Part shown: one piece after another, positions 30,701 to 39,662 of the stretch
Numbering within the stretch: the first letter of the stretch is position 1
Layout of the letters: every line of letters begins with the position of its first letter
Assembly (NCBI RefSeq): GCF_015476335.1
Contig: NZ_JADAQY010000002.1
Span: forward strand, 186,386-250,385
Direction of reading: 5' to 3'
Origin: Rickettsia endosymbiont of Cardiosporidium cionae
Lineage (GTDB): Bacteria > Pseudomonadota > Alphaproteobacteria > Rickettsiales > Rickettsiaceae
Length of the DNA stretch: 64,000 bases
Notes under the pieces: model-generated
The model's database searches: none
What the model was told of the DNA's origin: nothing
Seen by the model: the letters and a program-made list of their open reading frames with translations, nothing else
Translations under genes and position numbers: made by a program

Positions 30701-31393
30701 GTAAATAGTGATCAATTGGTAGATTCAAGTAATCCTTTTTCTTGGATCGATTTAATATTGAGTAAATATTTGAATCCATACGTACTTGAATTACTTATAT
30801 ATCAGCTTTTTAGTATAATGTTTTTTACCACTATTATGCTAATTATCTCGATGTATCGTATTTTAGTTCTTGTATTGCGCGTTATAGTAAATTACACATT
30901 ATCCTTTCTATTTTTGTCTGTATTGATAGTGTTATTTCCACTTTTTGCAGTTTTTATGTTATTTGAACATACACAAATTATGCTATCAAATTGGTTTGGG
31001 GTCATGTTTGCTATTATGCTTAATGCAATAATACTCATGCTATTTTTATTATTTTTAGAACAGCATATATCAGTATTTTTATACCAGGCGGTTTCTTCAC
31101 AACAATTGTCAATTAATCCATTGGAGCTCAATGTTGCTGGGATAGCAATTTTGCATGAACAATATATACAATACCAACCTATAGTTACTACTCCTAGTAC
31201 TATTCAAGAATTTATTAACGCAAATATGCTGTACATAAATTACATAGATATTATGTTATCAACATTCATTATATATATTTTTGGTAAAATATCATCCGTT
31301 TTACCAGAGTACACTAGATCAATCGTTACTGTTATTACCTCAATGCAAAATGCAGCCGTGGTTGACGATGTGATAAGCAAGGTAAGTAGATAA
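27719..31393 (+). CDS. VirB6/TrbL-like type IV secretion protein with two cysteine-rich modules
   Basis: 1224 aa, the largest of the four. A signal anchor (about residues 12-32) precedes a long extracytoplasmic domain to about residue 920, then the VirB6 membrane domain at about 925-1190. The extracytoplasmic part holds two similar cysteine-rich modules (about residues 222-283 and 572-622), each with an early CxxC and a late CxxC (ACYNCLG and LCFRCLN). In the periplasm these could form disulfides or bind metal. The paralogue signature RVMKIAIIITLVSDASWDFF is complete. The start overlaps the previous stop by 4 bp. Confidence 0.88.
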   Translation: MNINMFKVIRYNKIYFILFIIIFVITDFTILGSAENIDSPTNIFTNNQTVSSPATLTVPGYGVVDNKVISLAVSNANWIDSTLHVNAGNNVKIKLDKNQLPSEDISQVRNNPEPDETYYVLFRIDPRFAKPQVVRSQKNISYEEFAGNLLALEKQDIDTINPSAFLPVSNQVPLTKGDTLVITLKDNLPIEPSENYVAKPNFRNILKSGIIYYNKLFIPGRAKDSGKHCHHKITYEDLSSIYKHCTSCNSISDSRNDNELATLTNNISDSACYNCLGIDIDNWADHNTKMKFVVDQYYDRKVEDFYDPSVTNAYQYQCVARNSGGTIDLAWEFIPPFAIPIPTTFWVPDVYGSYSEDLYSFPVTPPKKSWKNIAGEILTAFNRYRGTNTGYTYYIASDTTFSKYKDMFNWTVSQTWESCRDNQHSCKIWNYINAHVLWSFLQAEYTGSQNWTISNWDWLIENWSIVRKLFPNLFRVVHPDTLKFDTALGSIIGHKITNRLLGGQVINIAQCRYVRKWHIDYNKFNVADNEELVLKHVLHENNSVSSNSEKLDHAGDNVITVNQKFNIEGPCNVCNRGIITPDEINNSYCSNVCTASNTGKDMADLGDDALCFRCLNIESFPRKTSKTNKSIAAIHNSRNRVTGYITLPDHCPEIIPDGIIGTDIGYNILVGNPITTKPENSSYNQIVIPNTRNIPECTNRSSGLCINKYGQGMKIILGGDVIKDSNEKFPINHWNGSNIGAFFHYNKIDSDKTLIFDLDNSRPISGMISAEDYFQLFADWNLAGQNINFFDERLRLNQVDHVKFLHFGGYIMKLDIYHKIVNNDYQVSYSISDTPPDDDVVGTILTADQNTINATTSGNIWLKVVNAEDNGNIAGNIVVNLSNYTASSFFQDMIYPIIQSLIQQLSSVTNIMYHYIIGNHNVKNIVHTTLILYITIYGLLFLMGRVEISVEDLAIRVMKIAIIITLVSDASWDFFNNYLFRIFTESINQLIINIVNSDQLVDSSNPFSWIDLILSKYLNPYVLELLIYQLFSIMFFTTIMLIISMYRILVLVLRVIVNYTLSFLFLSVLIVLFPLFAVFMLFEHTQIMLSNWFGVMFAIMLNAIILMLFLLFLEQHISVFLYQAVSSQQLSINPLELNVAGIAILHEQYIQYQPIVTTPSTIQEFINANMLYINYIDIMLSTFIIYIFGKISSVLPEYTRSIVTVITSMQNAAVVDDVISKVSR

Positions 31394-31422
31394 TATGAGG
31401 AATAAGGGTTAATTTCGGTTAT

Positions 31423-34188
31423 ATGTCATATTTTAAGTTAATAATATTAATATTATTTTTACTATTAGAATCCTGTTATTATGAGCCGTGCATAGATGCT
31501 GAAGATTTTGGTCAATATAAATATATTGATGTGAATGCACAATATCCCACAGTATTGAATGATCATATGATATATTCATCAGAATATATGCCGTGGTATG
31601 CACCTAATGGATTGGTATTGAATGGTGCTCCACTAGTTATTACTGTTAATTCTTATAATAAAGATGATAATAATACAGAAGTTTCAGCTTGGTGTAGTTG
31701 GTATGGAAGCTATATGAATGCTGATGGTAGTTTATCGAAATTTTGTAAAACATTACCTAAATGTAACCTTATAACAAATTCTATTGCACTGGGTGGTAAT
31801 ATTGGATTAGAGAATAAATTATGTTTATTCACTGATGGGTTAGGATTATATGGGGGGTTATCTCCTTATGAGATCAATAGTACAAATAGTAACCAATTTA
31901 AGATATTTTATTTATATAACTTGGACAATAAAAAATATAATTTTTTTAATTATCCAAATAGTCGCAGCTCTAAACTTCATAAAGTTTCTGGTATTTATTA
32001 TACAAAAAAGGAAATGAAGGGATTCAAACAAGGTAGCTTATTATTTAAATTTTTTAGTAATTTTTATGATACTAATTCTGGTAAATATCGTCTTATTGTC
32101 AAATCTGGAGTGGGTGATACAACCGCTTCACAGGATTATAATGGAGTAGCTTTATTAATAAAAAATTTTCTACTTAGTAGTGAAGATGGTGTTGTGCACA
32201 AATTATATAACAGAATTATTAATAATATTCAATATACCAGATTAGTAACAATATTGATTACTCTGTATGTTATTTGGACATTTTTGTTATATTTTATTGG
32301 AAATATTGATATCTCTAATAAAGATCTAGTAATGAGATTGATAAAAATTGCTGCATTATCACTATTAGTCAATACTAATGAGAGTTGGGATTTTTTTTAT
32401 AATAAACTCTTAATAATATTTACAGAAGGTGTAGAATGGATAATATCTATGGTGTCATCTTTTAATGCTGGAGGGATATCAGATTCTGGTGTGATTGGCT
32501 TTATATTTTCAGAGAACGTAGCCATTAGGTTGCAAGCTTTGATATTTGTCAATGCAGCAGGGATAATATACATTATAGCACTATATGTAGCATTCATATT
32601 AATAGTGTGGATTTTCATGGATGCTATGTATAAATATACGATATCTTTGATATTTATGTCTATTACTATTACTATGGCACCAATTTTTATCTCATGTGTT
32701 TTATTCAGTATAACTCGTGATTTATTTATGAATTGGATAAAATATTTAGTAATGTATGCATTGCAGCCTATTGTATTATTTACAGGTTTTTATTTAATTT
32801 CAAATTTAGTAGTGCAAGAAGTTTACAGTTCAATTGGGTTTAGAGTATGTAAATTTTCTCTTTTACCTTTTATTCACTATTGGTATCCTTTACCTTATAA
32901 ATCATCAGATTTCGTTAAGGAAACTTCAGATATTGTTGTTCCTATATCTCATGTGAAGACTTCTGTTACTGGAGATAAAATATTTTGTGCGCCATATGAG
33001 TGTATAGATAAGAGATATCCAGATTTACCATTTCTTGACCCTAAAAATCCTAATGATCAATATAGAATAGAGCAATTTCATCAAGGTAACTTTCTACATT
33101 GGAATGGTATATTTAAAATATATTTTAGTATATTTTTGTTATACTTATTTGTAAAATCTGCAAGATTTTTAGCAAATGCATTATCAAATGTAATATCCTC
33201 CTCTGATCCAGAAAGAACTATATCTCATAATGTTAGATCTAGCGGTATCTATAAAAAATTCTTAAAAGCTAAAAATAATTTTAAACGTGGAGTAATTGAT
33301 AAATTAAGAGGCAGGAGTAGAATTATGGAGGGAATACCAGAACCAAATTCTAATAAATCAGTATTACAAAAACCTAGTACTAATAATACAAATGCCAAGA
33401 AAGCGCGTGGTGGTGTAGAGTTGTCGAAATTCCCTATCGATAATAATGCAAATGCTCAGAAAGTACGTGGTGATGTAGAATCACATGAAGTCCCTATTGA
33501 TAAGGATTCAAAGATGATTAATGCAGTCAATCAAACCACATCTGTAAATTATATGGATCTACCAGAATTTCTGGGCAGTAGTAAAATTAATAAAGGGTTT
33601 AATTTAGAAGCAGGTAAAAGAATCGTAAAGACACATAGGGATAAAATAGAGATAAATATTCCAAAAATATTTGAAGATGATAAAAGTAAAACAATACAAA
33701 ATGTAAGCAGTACAGAATCGATAAAGGTTTCTACTAATAAAGATCTGACTAAAACTGAGATGATGCAGGATATAGGAGGAGATAAGTCATTGTCAGACAC
33801 TGGTATTGATAGGGGAGGTATAGGAGATAAATCATTGTCAGACACTAGTATTGATATGGGAGGTATAGGAGGAGATAAATCATCGTCAGACACTAGTATT
33901 GACAAGAATAATATAGAATCACGTGAAATCCCTATTGATAGGGATTCAAAGATGATTAATGCAGTCAATCAAACCACATCTGTAAATTATATGGATCTAC
34001 CAGAATTTCTAGGTAGTAATAAAATTAATAAAGGGTTTAATTTAGAAGCAGGTAAAAGAATCGTAAAGGCACATAGGGATAAAAAAATAGAGATAAATAT
34101 TCCAAAAATATTTAAGGATTATGATCAAAAAGTAAGATCCACTATCGTAAAAAAAAATAATGAACAAAATATTAATAATAATGATTAG
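31423..34188 (+). CDS. VirB6/TrbL-like type IV secretion lipoprotein with repeat-bearing tail
   Basis: 921 aa. The N-terminus has a lipoprotein-like signal ending LLLESC (Cys17), then a domain to about residue 270, the VirB6 membrane domain at about 273-590, and a hydrophilic tail from about 600. The tail contains two near-identical copies of a segment of about 66 residues (from nucleotides 33475 and 33913) separated by three copies of a short Gly-Asp-Lys-Ser-Ser-Asp unit. The near identity at DNA level indicates recent duplication. It is last in the array, 29 bp after the previous gene. A repeat-bearing cytoplasmic tail could contact substrates, but that is inference. Confidence 0.87.
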   Translation: MSYFKLIILILFLLLESCYYEPCIDAEDFGQYKYIDVNAQYPTVLNDHMIYSSEYMPWYAPNGLVLNGAPLVITVNSYNKDDNNTEVSAWCSWYGSYMNADGSLSKFCKTLPKCNLITNSIALGGNIGLENKLCLFTDGLGLYGGLSPYEINSTNSNQFKIFYLYNLDNKKYNFFNYPNSRSSKLHKVSGIYYTKKEMKGFKQGSLLFKFFSNFYDTNSGKYRLIVKSGVGDTTASQDYNGVALLIKNFLLSSEDGVVHKLYNRIINNIQYTRLVTILITLYVIWTFLLYFIGNIDISNKDLVMRLIKIAALSLLVNTNESWDFFYNKLLIIFTEGVEWIISMVSSFNAGGISDSGVIGFIFSENVAIRLQALIFVNAAGIIYIIALYVAFILIVWIFMDAMYKYTISLIFMSITITMAPIFISCVLFSITRDLFMNWIKYLVMYALQPIVLFTGFYLISNLVVQEVYSSIGFRVCKFSLLPFIHYWYPLPYKSSDFVKETSDIVVPISHVKTSVTGDKIFCAPYECIDKRYPDLPFLDPKNPNDQYRIEQFHQGNFLHWNGIFKIYFSIFLLYLFVKSARFLANALSNVISSSDPERTISHNVRSSGIYKKFLKAKNNFKRGVIDKLRGRSRIMEGIPEPNSNKSVLQKPSTNNTNAKKARGGVELSKFPIDNNANAQKVRGDVESHEVPIDKDSKMINAVNQTTSVNYMDLPEFLGSSKINKGFNLEAGKRIVKTHRDKIEINIPKIFEDDKSKTIQNVSSTESIKVSTNKDLTKTEMMQDIGGDKSLSDTGIDRGGIGDKSLSDTSIDMGGIGGDKSSSDTSIDKNNIESREIPIDRDSKMINAVNQTTSVNYMDLPEFLGSNKINKGFNLEAGKRIVKAHRDKKIEINIPKIFKDYDQKVRSTIVKKNNEQNINNND
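33475..34113 (+). repeat. Direct repeats of about 200 bp in the last VirB6 gene
   Basis: Copy one spans about 33475-33672 and copy two about 33913-34113, offset 438 bp, both in frame. They differ at only a handful of positions plus one extra AAA codon in copy two. Both encode a segment with the motifs NAVNQTTSVNYMDLPEFLG and KGFNLEAGKRIVK. Confidence 0.9.
33781..33906 (+). repeat. 45/48-bp tandem repeat in the last VirB6 gene
   Basis: Three units starting at 33781, 33826 and 33874, each beginning GATAA(G/A)TCAT(T/C)GTCAGACACT. Lengths are 45 and 48 bp, the third being incomplete, so reading frame is kept. They encode a Gly/Asp/Ser-rich linker between the two larger repeats. Confidence 0.88.
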
Positions 34189-34320
34189 TATATACATTAT
34201 ACTGTTCTATTATAGAAACAATGTATGTAAATTATATATACAATATTAAAGTATTAGGTTATTATTTTTTACATAATATTTTGTTATATTACAGGATTGT
34301 AGATAATTTTTGTATCAAAT

Positions 34321-34929
34321 ATGATTGGCAAGATTGTAGGTAGAGTAGATTCAGTATATGCAGATCATCTGATCTTGGATGTTTCTGGAATTGGTTATAT
34401 GGTGTTTTGTTCTAGTAAAACCTTGGCTAATCTTGTATTGAATGAGGAGAAAATATTATTTATACATACATATATCAGAGATGAAAATTTTGATTTATAT
34501 GGTTTTAATGACTTCTCAGAAAAATATAGCTTTTTGCTATTAACATCTGTTAAAGGAGTTGGTAATAAAATGGGTCTAAACATATTATCTTCTATCTCAC
34601 CTGAAGAAATTAGTTATGCATTAAGTACTAATAATAAAAAAATATTCCATGATATAGCTGGCATTGGTAAAAAACTTGCAGAAAGAATTATAATAGAATT
34701 GAAGGATCGTTTTGCAGTAAGTACCCCATCAAATCCAAAAATTGCAGCTAATTTACAAGTGGCTTCTATTAACCCACATGATATGACAATGCTATCTAGC
34801 GCTATATCTGCATTGACAAATTTAGGTATGCAAGCTGATGTTGCTCATAGTGTAATTCATAAATTATTTATCCAGAATAAAGATATATCTCTCGAAGATT
34901 TGATTAAGTTAGCATTAAAAGGCAAGTGA
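34321..34929 (+). CDS. ruvA: Holliday junction branch migration protein RuvA
   Basis: 202 aa, the standard length. It starts [12 protein letters not shown] (OB-fold domain I), has the two helix-hairpin-helix motifs in domain II ([14 protein letters not shown] and [13 protein letters not shown]), and a C-terminal domain III that contacts RuvB. RuvA tetramers bind Holliday junctions and load RuvB. One base separates it from ruvB; ruvC is not adjacent. Confidence 0.97.
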   Translation: MIGKIVGRVDSVYADHLILDVSGIGYMVFCSSKTLANLVLNEEKILFIHTYIRDENFDLYGFNDFSEKYSFLLLTSVKGVGNKMGLNILSSISPEEISYALSTNNKKIFHDIAGIGKKLAERIIIELKDRFAVSTPSNPKIAANLQVASINPHDMTMLSSAISALTNLGMQADVAHSVIHKLFIQNKDISLEDLIKLALKGK

Positions 34930-34930
34930 T

Positions 34931-35929
34931 ATGCGAAATATTTTACCTCAACAAGAGATGAATGAGGATAAAAATTATTCTCAACGTCCTAAAACTTTGG
35001 TTGATTTTATTGGTCAGAATCATATTAAACATAATTTATCGGTATTTATTAGCGCAGCCAAATCTAGGTCTGAATCTTTAGATCATATTTTGTTATATGG
35101 ACCTCCAGGATTGGGTAAAACTTCTCTAGCTCATATCGTATCTAGGGAATTAGGTGTTAATTTGAAAACTACATCTGGCCCAATTTTATCTAAAGCAGCA
35201 GATTTAGCAGCAATTTTAACTAATCTTAGCAATCACGATGTATTATTTATAGATGAAATTCATAGGTTAAATACTAATATCGAAGAAGTTTTATACTCTG
35301 CTATGGAAGATTTTGTGTTGGATGTTATGATAGGTGAGGGGCATTCTGCAAGGTCTTTGAGGATAGATCTTGATAGATTTACTCTGATAGGTGCCACTAC
35401 AAGATTAGGGCTTTTGAGTAATCCTTTAAGAGATAGGTTTTTTATTCCGATAAGATTAGATTATTACCATCATCAAGATCTTATTAAGATAATTTGTAAA
35501 TCTTCTGAAATCTTCTCTATAGCTTTAGATCTAGATGCTGCAAAAGAAATTGCTTTGAGATCAAGGGGGACTCCAAGAATTGCTCTACGTTTACTGAAGC
35601 GTACAGCAGATTTTGCATTGGTGTATAAGAAAGATTTTATAGATAAATCTGTTGCTGACATGGCATTGAATTATCTTGAAGTAGATAAGGTGGGGTTGGA
35701 TAAAAATGATTTTAGATATCTGAGATTTATTTATGATAATTATGAAGGAGGGCCTGTTGGCGTGGATACTATAGCAGCTGGCTTATCTGAACAAAAAGAT
35801 GCTATAGAAGATTTTATAGAACCTTATCTAATACAAATAGGTTTTTTAAGCCGTACTTCAAAGGGTAGGTTATTAACCAAACACGCTATATCTCACATAA
35901 GAAGTAATATTACGCAAAATCAAAATTAA
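34931..35929 (+). CDS. ruvB: Holliday junction helicase RuvB
   Basis: 332-aa AAA+ ATPase. It has Walker [10 protein letters not shown] near residue 57, Walker B FIDEIHRL near 107, a sensor 1 GATTR motif near 155 and the arginine-finger region LRDRF, followed by the C-terminal winged helix. It drives branch migration with RuvA. Start ATG lies one base after the ruvA stop, so translation is coupled. murG follows 10 bp later. Confidence 0.98.
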   Translation: MRNILPQQEMNEDKNYSQRPKTLVDFIGQNHIKHNLSVFISAAKSRSESLDHILLYGPPGLGKTSLAHIVSRELGVNLKTTSGPILSKAADLAAILTNLSNHDVLFIDEIHRLNTNIEEVLYSAMEDFVLDVMIGEGHSARSLRIDLDRFTLIGATTRLGLLSNPLRDRFFIPIRLDYYHHQDLIKIICKSSEIFSIALDLDAAKEIALRSRGTPRIALRLLKRTADFALVYKKDFIDKSVADMALNYLEVDKVGLDKNDFRYLRFIYDNYEGGPVGVDTIAAGLSEQKDAIEDFIEPYLIQIGFLSRTSKGRLLTKHAISHIRSNITQNQN

Positions 35930-35939
35930 ATTCATTAAT

Positions 35940-37037
35940 ATGAAAAGAATTTTATTGGTTGCTGGTGGAACAGGGGGGCATTTATTTCCTGCCATATCAT
36001 TGATTGAAGAATTATTACAGCATGATATAGAGATATACCTACTTACAGATCATCGGTGTATAAAATACTTAGATCAAAAACTTCAACAGCATAATAAAAT
36101 TCATATTAAAGTTATTAGGGTGTTATTTAACTTTTCTAATTTTTTTAAGCTATTAACTACAGTTGCAGTGAATTTTATAGCTTTTTTTAAAACATTATTT
36201 TTTATTTTGCATTATCGGCCTAATGTTACAGTAGGTTTTGGTTCTTATGCTAGTTTTATTGCTTTGTTTATTAGTAAATATTTAGCTATTCCTATAGTTT
36301 TATATGAGTTTGACGCGATTTTAGGTAAGGCTAATAAATTTTTTGAATCTTCTGCAAAAATGATAGGGTTAGCATATACAAACGTGAGTAATATGTCTGA
36401 TCAATATAAGGATCGCAATTTTTATGTAGGGCATTTAGTAAGAAATAAAATTATATCATTGCCTAAAAAAGCTAATTTTGATTCAAAAATATTCCATATT
36501 TTAGTACTTGGAGGTAGTCAGGGAGCTAGTATATTTGCATCCTTACTACCGGATACATTATTGTATTTATACAGTATAGACAGTTCTATTCAGATAGAAA
36601 TTTCTCAACAAGTCAGGAATAATAGAGAAAAGGAAAAGCTAATTAAGATCTACGAAAATCTTCAGATCAAATATAATATACAGGAATTTTTTACAGATAT
36701 ATATCAAATTTATTCTAAACCTAGTGTTATGCTAGTTATTTCTCGTGCAGGAGCTTCTACTATAGCAGAATTGGTAACATTAGGGTTACCAACAATTTTT
36801 ATACCTTTGCCTACATCTACTAACTCTCACCAATACCATAATGCTAGTATATTGTCAGAGCAGGGAGCATCTTGGTGTTATAATCAAGAATTTGTTACTC
36901 CAGATATTTTAGCTAAGAAGATATACGAATTAATGTGTAATAGAGAGTTATTAGTATCTGCATCAAAAAAATTGTTGAGCGCATCATATTCTCAAAAAGA
37001 GGCTTTTGTAAGCCATATTATAGAATATATGAAATAA
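35940..37037 (+). CDS. murG: UDP-GlcNAc:lipid I N-acetylglucosamine transferase MurG
   Basis: 365 aa, a GT28 glycosyltransferase that makes lipid II on the cytoplasmic side of the inner membrane. It has the N-terminal glycine-rich loop GGTGGHLFPA (residues 9-18), a second glycine loop LGGSQGAS near 193 and the donor-binding SRAGASTIAEL block near 265. It is 10 bp after ruvB. Its lipid substrate needs undecaprenyl phosphate, which links it to the mevalonate locus and MurJ later in the window. Confidence 0.97.
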   Translation: MKRILLVAGGTGGHLFPAISLIEELLQHDIEIYLLTDHRCIKYLDQKLQQHNKIHIKVIRVLFNFSNFFKLLTTVAVNFIAFFKTLFFILHYRPNVTVGFGSYASFIALFISKYLAIPIVLYEFDAILGKANKFFESSAKMIGLAYTNVSNMSDQYKDRNFYVGHLVRNKIISLPKKANFDSKIFHILVLGGSQGASIFASLLPDTLLYLYSIDSSIQIEISQQVRNNREKEKLIKIYENLQIKYNIQEFFTDIYQIYSKPSVMLVISRAGASTIAELVTLGLPTIFIPLPTSTNSHQYHNASILSEQGASWCYNQEFVTPDILAKKIYELMCNRELLVSASKKLLSASYSQKEAFVSHIIEYMK

Positions 37038-37126
37038 ATTATAAGCTTATTAGTGAGATTAGTTGTAAATCATGCTGTATTATATTACAATCTATTATTG
37101 ATCTCCTTGATTTTTGTAGGCAAGTA

Positions 37127-37699
37127 ATGAACCTAAGATTTGTTTTATATTTCTGTGTCTTATGTTGTTTTTCATCCTGTTCTATTTCGGCATTGAGATT
37201 CGTTCATCCTGAACGTATTATCAGTTCTGAAGATAAGCGTTTACCTTTATATAATAAAAAATACATTGATGCAGCTAAACATAATGTTAAGAGTAAACGT
37301 GATATCGAAAATGATGATATTGAAGACGAGGAGGAGCTAGAAAAATCCCCTTCTGAGCAGAGCGCCAAATATTATAATGATATGTATCGGAATCTGATAG
37401 ATAGTGATAATAATGAATTGGAGGTTAAAGATAAAAAAAATAAAGATCATCTTCAAGAAAAAATTTTAATTTTACAGCAGAAAATTGATTCATTACAAAA
37501 TGAGATAAAAGCTTATAAAGCCCAGTCTATGCAAGTGTTACCTGACGATAATATTAGTGCAGATATTAACCATAACCAGCATAATAGCAAAGATACCAAA
37601 GAAGAAATTAAACAAGATATTAATATGCCACACATTAATGATAATAATATTGTTAACCAAAATAATATTATTGATTCTTGTATTGTTAATCCTCAGTAA
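37127..37699 (+). CDS. Small putative lipoprotein with a coiled coil
   Basis: 190 aa. The N-terminus is a lipoprotein-type signal with FSSC (Cys18) as likely lipidation site. The mature part is highly charged, with an acidic stretch near residues 60-75 and a heptad-like coiled coil around residues 105-132 (KILILQQKIDSLQNEIKAY). The C-terminus is Asn/Ile/His-rich low-complexity sequence. The stop codon lies at the boundary of a 38-bp tandem duplication. An envelope location is likely; no family is recognised. Confidence 0.7.
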   Translation: MNLRFVLYFCVLCCFSSCSISALRFVHPERIISSEDKRLPLYNKKYIDAAKHNVKSKRDIENDDIEDEEELEKSPSEQSAKYYNDMYRNLIDSDNNELEVKDKKNKDHLQEKILILQQKIDSLQNEIKAYKAQSMQVLPDDNISADINHNQHNSKDTKEEIKQDINMPHINDNNIVNQNNIIDSCIVNPQ

Positions 37700-37736
37700 A
37701 TAATATTATTGATTCTTGTATTGTTAATCCTCAGTG
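37661..37736 (+). repeat. 38-bp tandem duplication across a stop codon
   Basis: Copy one 37661-37698 and copy two 37699-37736 are identical except for the last base. The TAA stop of the lipoprotein gene (37697-37699) falls at the junction. As 38 is not a multiple of 3, the second copy is not a simple in-frame extension. Confidence 0.92.
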
Positions 37737-37758
37737 AGTGAATCTAACGCTATGATCA

Positions 37759-38757
37759 CTATCTATTATCATTAAGATATTTGGCTACTTCTAGTGCTGC
37801 ATACGTTATTATACAACTTGCTCCTGCTCTTTTTATGCATATTAGCGATTCTATCATAGCGTCTTGCCATTTCAATACTCCTTCCATAGCGGTAAATTTT
37901 AACATTGCATATTCTCCACTTATTTGGTAGGCCCAGGTGTTAATATTGATTGTGTTATGTATTTTGTGTATGATATCCAGTGAAAAAATTGCTGGTTTTA
38001 CTATAATTGCATCTGCTCCTTCATTCGTATCATAGATAGCTTTTTTGATAGCTTCTTTAGAATTTTTTATATCTAGTTGGTAAGTCATCTTAGATAAATA
38101 TTTATTTTTTGCAATATTTATTGCCTCTCTGAATGGTGTATAAAAGTTAGAAGCATATTTTGCTGAGTATGAAAATATATTGATATTGTCATATCCAAGG
38201 TTATCCAGAGCTGATCTAATAGCGATTACTCTATTATCCATCATATCGGAGGGTGCTAAAGCATCAACTCCTGCAGCTGCCAATGTGAGAGACTGTTTTA
38301 CCAATTTTTCTACTGTTTTATTATTATCTATTTGTCCATTGAATAATATGCCATCATGCCCATGAGATGTGTATGGATCAAGTGCTATATCTGCTATAAC
38401 CCCTATATCATTGACTGAATTTTTAATAGCTTTTATAGCTCTGCATGATAAATTATTGTTATTATATGCTTCACTGCCTTCAGTATCTTTTAGATGTTCT
38501 TCTATACTAGGGAAGATCATTAAAGCTTTTATATTTGATTCTTTTGCCTCTTTAGCTATTAATAACAGGTTGTCTATAGATATTTTAAATATACCTGGCA
38601 TAAACTTGATTTCTTGCTTTATATTGTTACCCTCTGTAATAAATACGGGTAAGATTAAATCTTCAGCTAGTAAATTATGTTCAGCATTTATATCTCTTAG
38701 CCATTTTTTGCACTTATTTCTGAGCAATCTATTCGCAAATACCATGTTTAAACTCAT
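37759..38757 (-). CDS. hemB: Delta-aminolevulinic acid dehydratase (porphobilinogen synthase)
   Basis: 332 aa, the normal HemB length. It condenses two 5-aminolevulinate molecules to porphobilinogen in heme synthesis. The two active-site lysines are in SAKYASNFY near residue 200 and IIVKPAIF near residue 253, and the metal/allosteric region DIALDPYTSHGHDG is present. That metal-binding stretch has Asp and no Cys triad, pointing to a Mg-type rather than Zn-type enzyme. Heme made here would serve cytochromes such as PetB and PetC. Confidence 0.96.
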   Translation of the reverse strand: MSLNMVFANRLLRNKCKKWLRDINAEHNLLAEDLILPVFITEGNNIKQEIKFMPGIFKISIDNLLLIAKEAKESNIKALMIFPSIEEHLKDTEGSEAYNNNNLSCRAIKAIKNSVNDIGVIADIALDPYTSHGHDGILFNGQIDNNKTVEKLVKQSLTLAAAGVDALAPSDMMDNRVIAIRSALDNLGYDNINIFSYSAKYASNFYTPFREAINIAKNKYLSKMTYQLDIKNSKEAIKKAIYDTNEGADAIIVKPAIFSLDIIHKIHNTININTWAYQISGEYAMLKFTAMEGVLKWQDAMIESLICIKRAGASCIITYAALEVAKYLNDNR

Positions 38758-38818
38758 TAAAAATTTTTACAATTGTTAAAATATTGATTAATTAGTAAAT
38801 ATCAATTACCTGTTAAAG

Positions 38819-39613
38819 TTATCTTGTAGTTGAGTATAAATTATACTTATATTTTATTTTATTAAATATTATTAGTATTATATATGTAATTGAACTAATT
38901 ATTACAATAATAGGAGCAAAGTTTATATTATTAGCTAGTGAAATATAAATGCTTATGCAATTCATAAACAGCGCAAAAATTATTGATATAAATATCATAG
39001 ATTTTGGAGAAGTAGCTATTAACCTGGCTATCATTGAAGGGATTAATATAATACTTGTTGTGAATAAGGATCCTACAATTTTCATAGAAATTAGTATTGC
39101 AAATGATAAAAGTAAAAGAAATGTTATTTCTAATAAATTAACATTGATAAATTTAGATATTGCTATATCTCTACTGATTACTGTGATAATTAATTTTTTA
39201 TAATTTAATATGTAAAATATTGATATTACAAATGATAGTAACATCAATATTATTAAATCATTGCTATTTGCAGATGTAATATTACCGAATAGTAAACTAC
39301 TTAATGTAATATTTGTTTTATACCGATATACAAGTAATAAAGCTATAGATACCATAATCCCTGACACAAAGGTACTTGCAATATTTTTATCAGAATAATT
39401 TTTTAGTTTAAATATCGCAATAGTAAAAATTGTTGCAATGAATGGCCAAGTATATATCAAAGATATATCCAAAATAATTGTGATAGCAGAAGCTAGCATG
39501 CTAGCATGTGATAGTGCGTCTGCAAAAAATATATATCTTTTCCATAGCACCATGCACCCTAACGATGCCATGATTCCTGATACAAAAAGAGATACAAAAA
39601 ATATAATTAACAT
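38819..39613 (-). CDS. znuB: Zinc/manganese ABC transporter permease, ZnuB-like
   Basis: 264 aa, ABC-3 family permease with about eight hydrophobic helices. Family blocks seen include the N-terminal SGIMASLGCMVLWKRYIFFADALSHAS and the later SFAILISMKIVGSLF region. It lies 49 bp downstream of the ATPase gene at 39663-40364 on the same strand, so they form one importer. The periplasmic zinc-binding protein ZnuA is not in the window. Metal specificity is inferred from the His-rich partner ATPase. Confidence 0.88.
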   Translation of the reverse strand: MLIIFFVSLFVSGIMASLGCMVLWKRYIFFADALSHASMLASAITIILDISLIYTWPFIATIFTIAIFKLKNYSDKNIASTFVSGIMVSIALLLVYRYKTNITLSSLLFGNITSANSNDLIILMLLSFVISIFYILNYKKLIITVISRDIAISKFINVNLLEITFLLLLSFAILISMKIVGSLFTTSIILIPSMIARLIATSPKSMIFISIIFALFMNCISIYISLANNINFAPIIVIISSITYIILIIFNKIKYKYNLYSTTR

Positions 39614-39662
39614 TTTTATAGATAGATATGAAGTTTAGTTATAATATATGTTTCTGAATTAT

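Noticed and set aside
33475..34113. CRISPR-like array
   Set aside because: Repeats are long, in frame and coding, with no unique spacers of constant length; no cas genes are present in the window.
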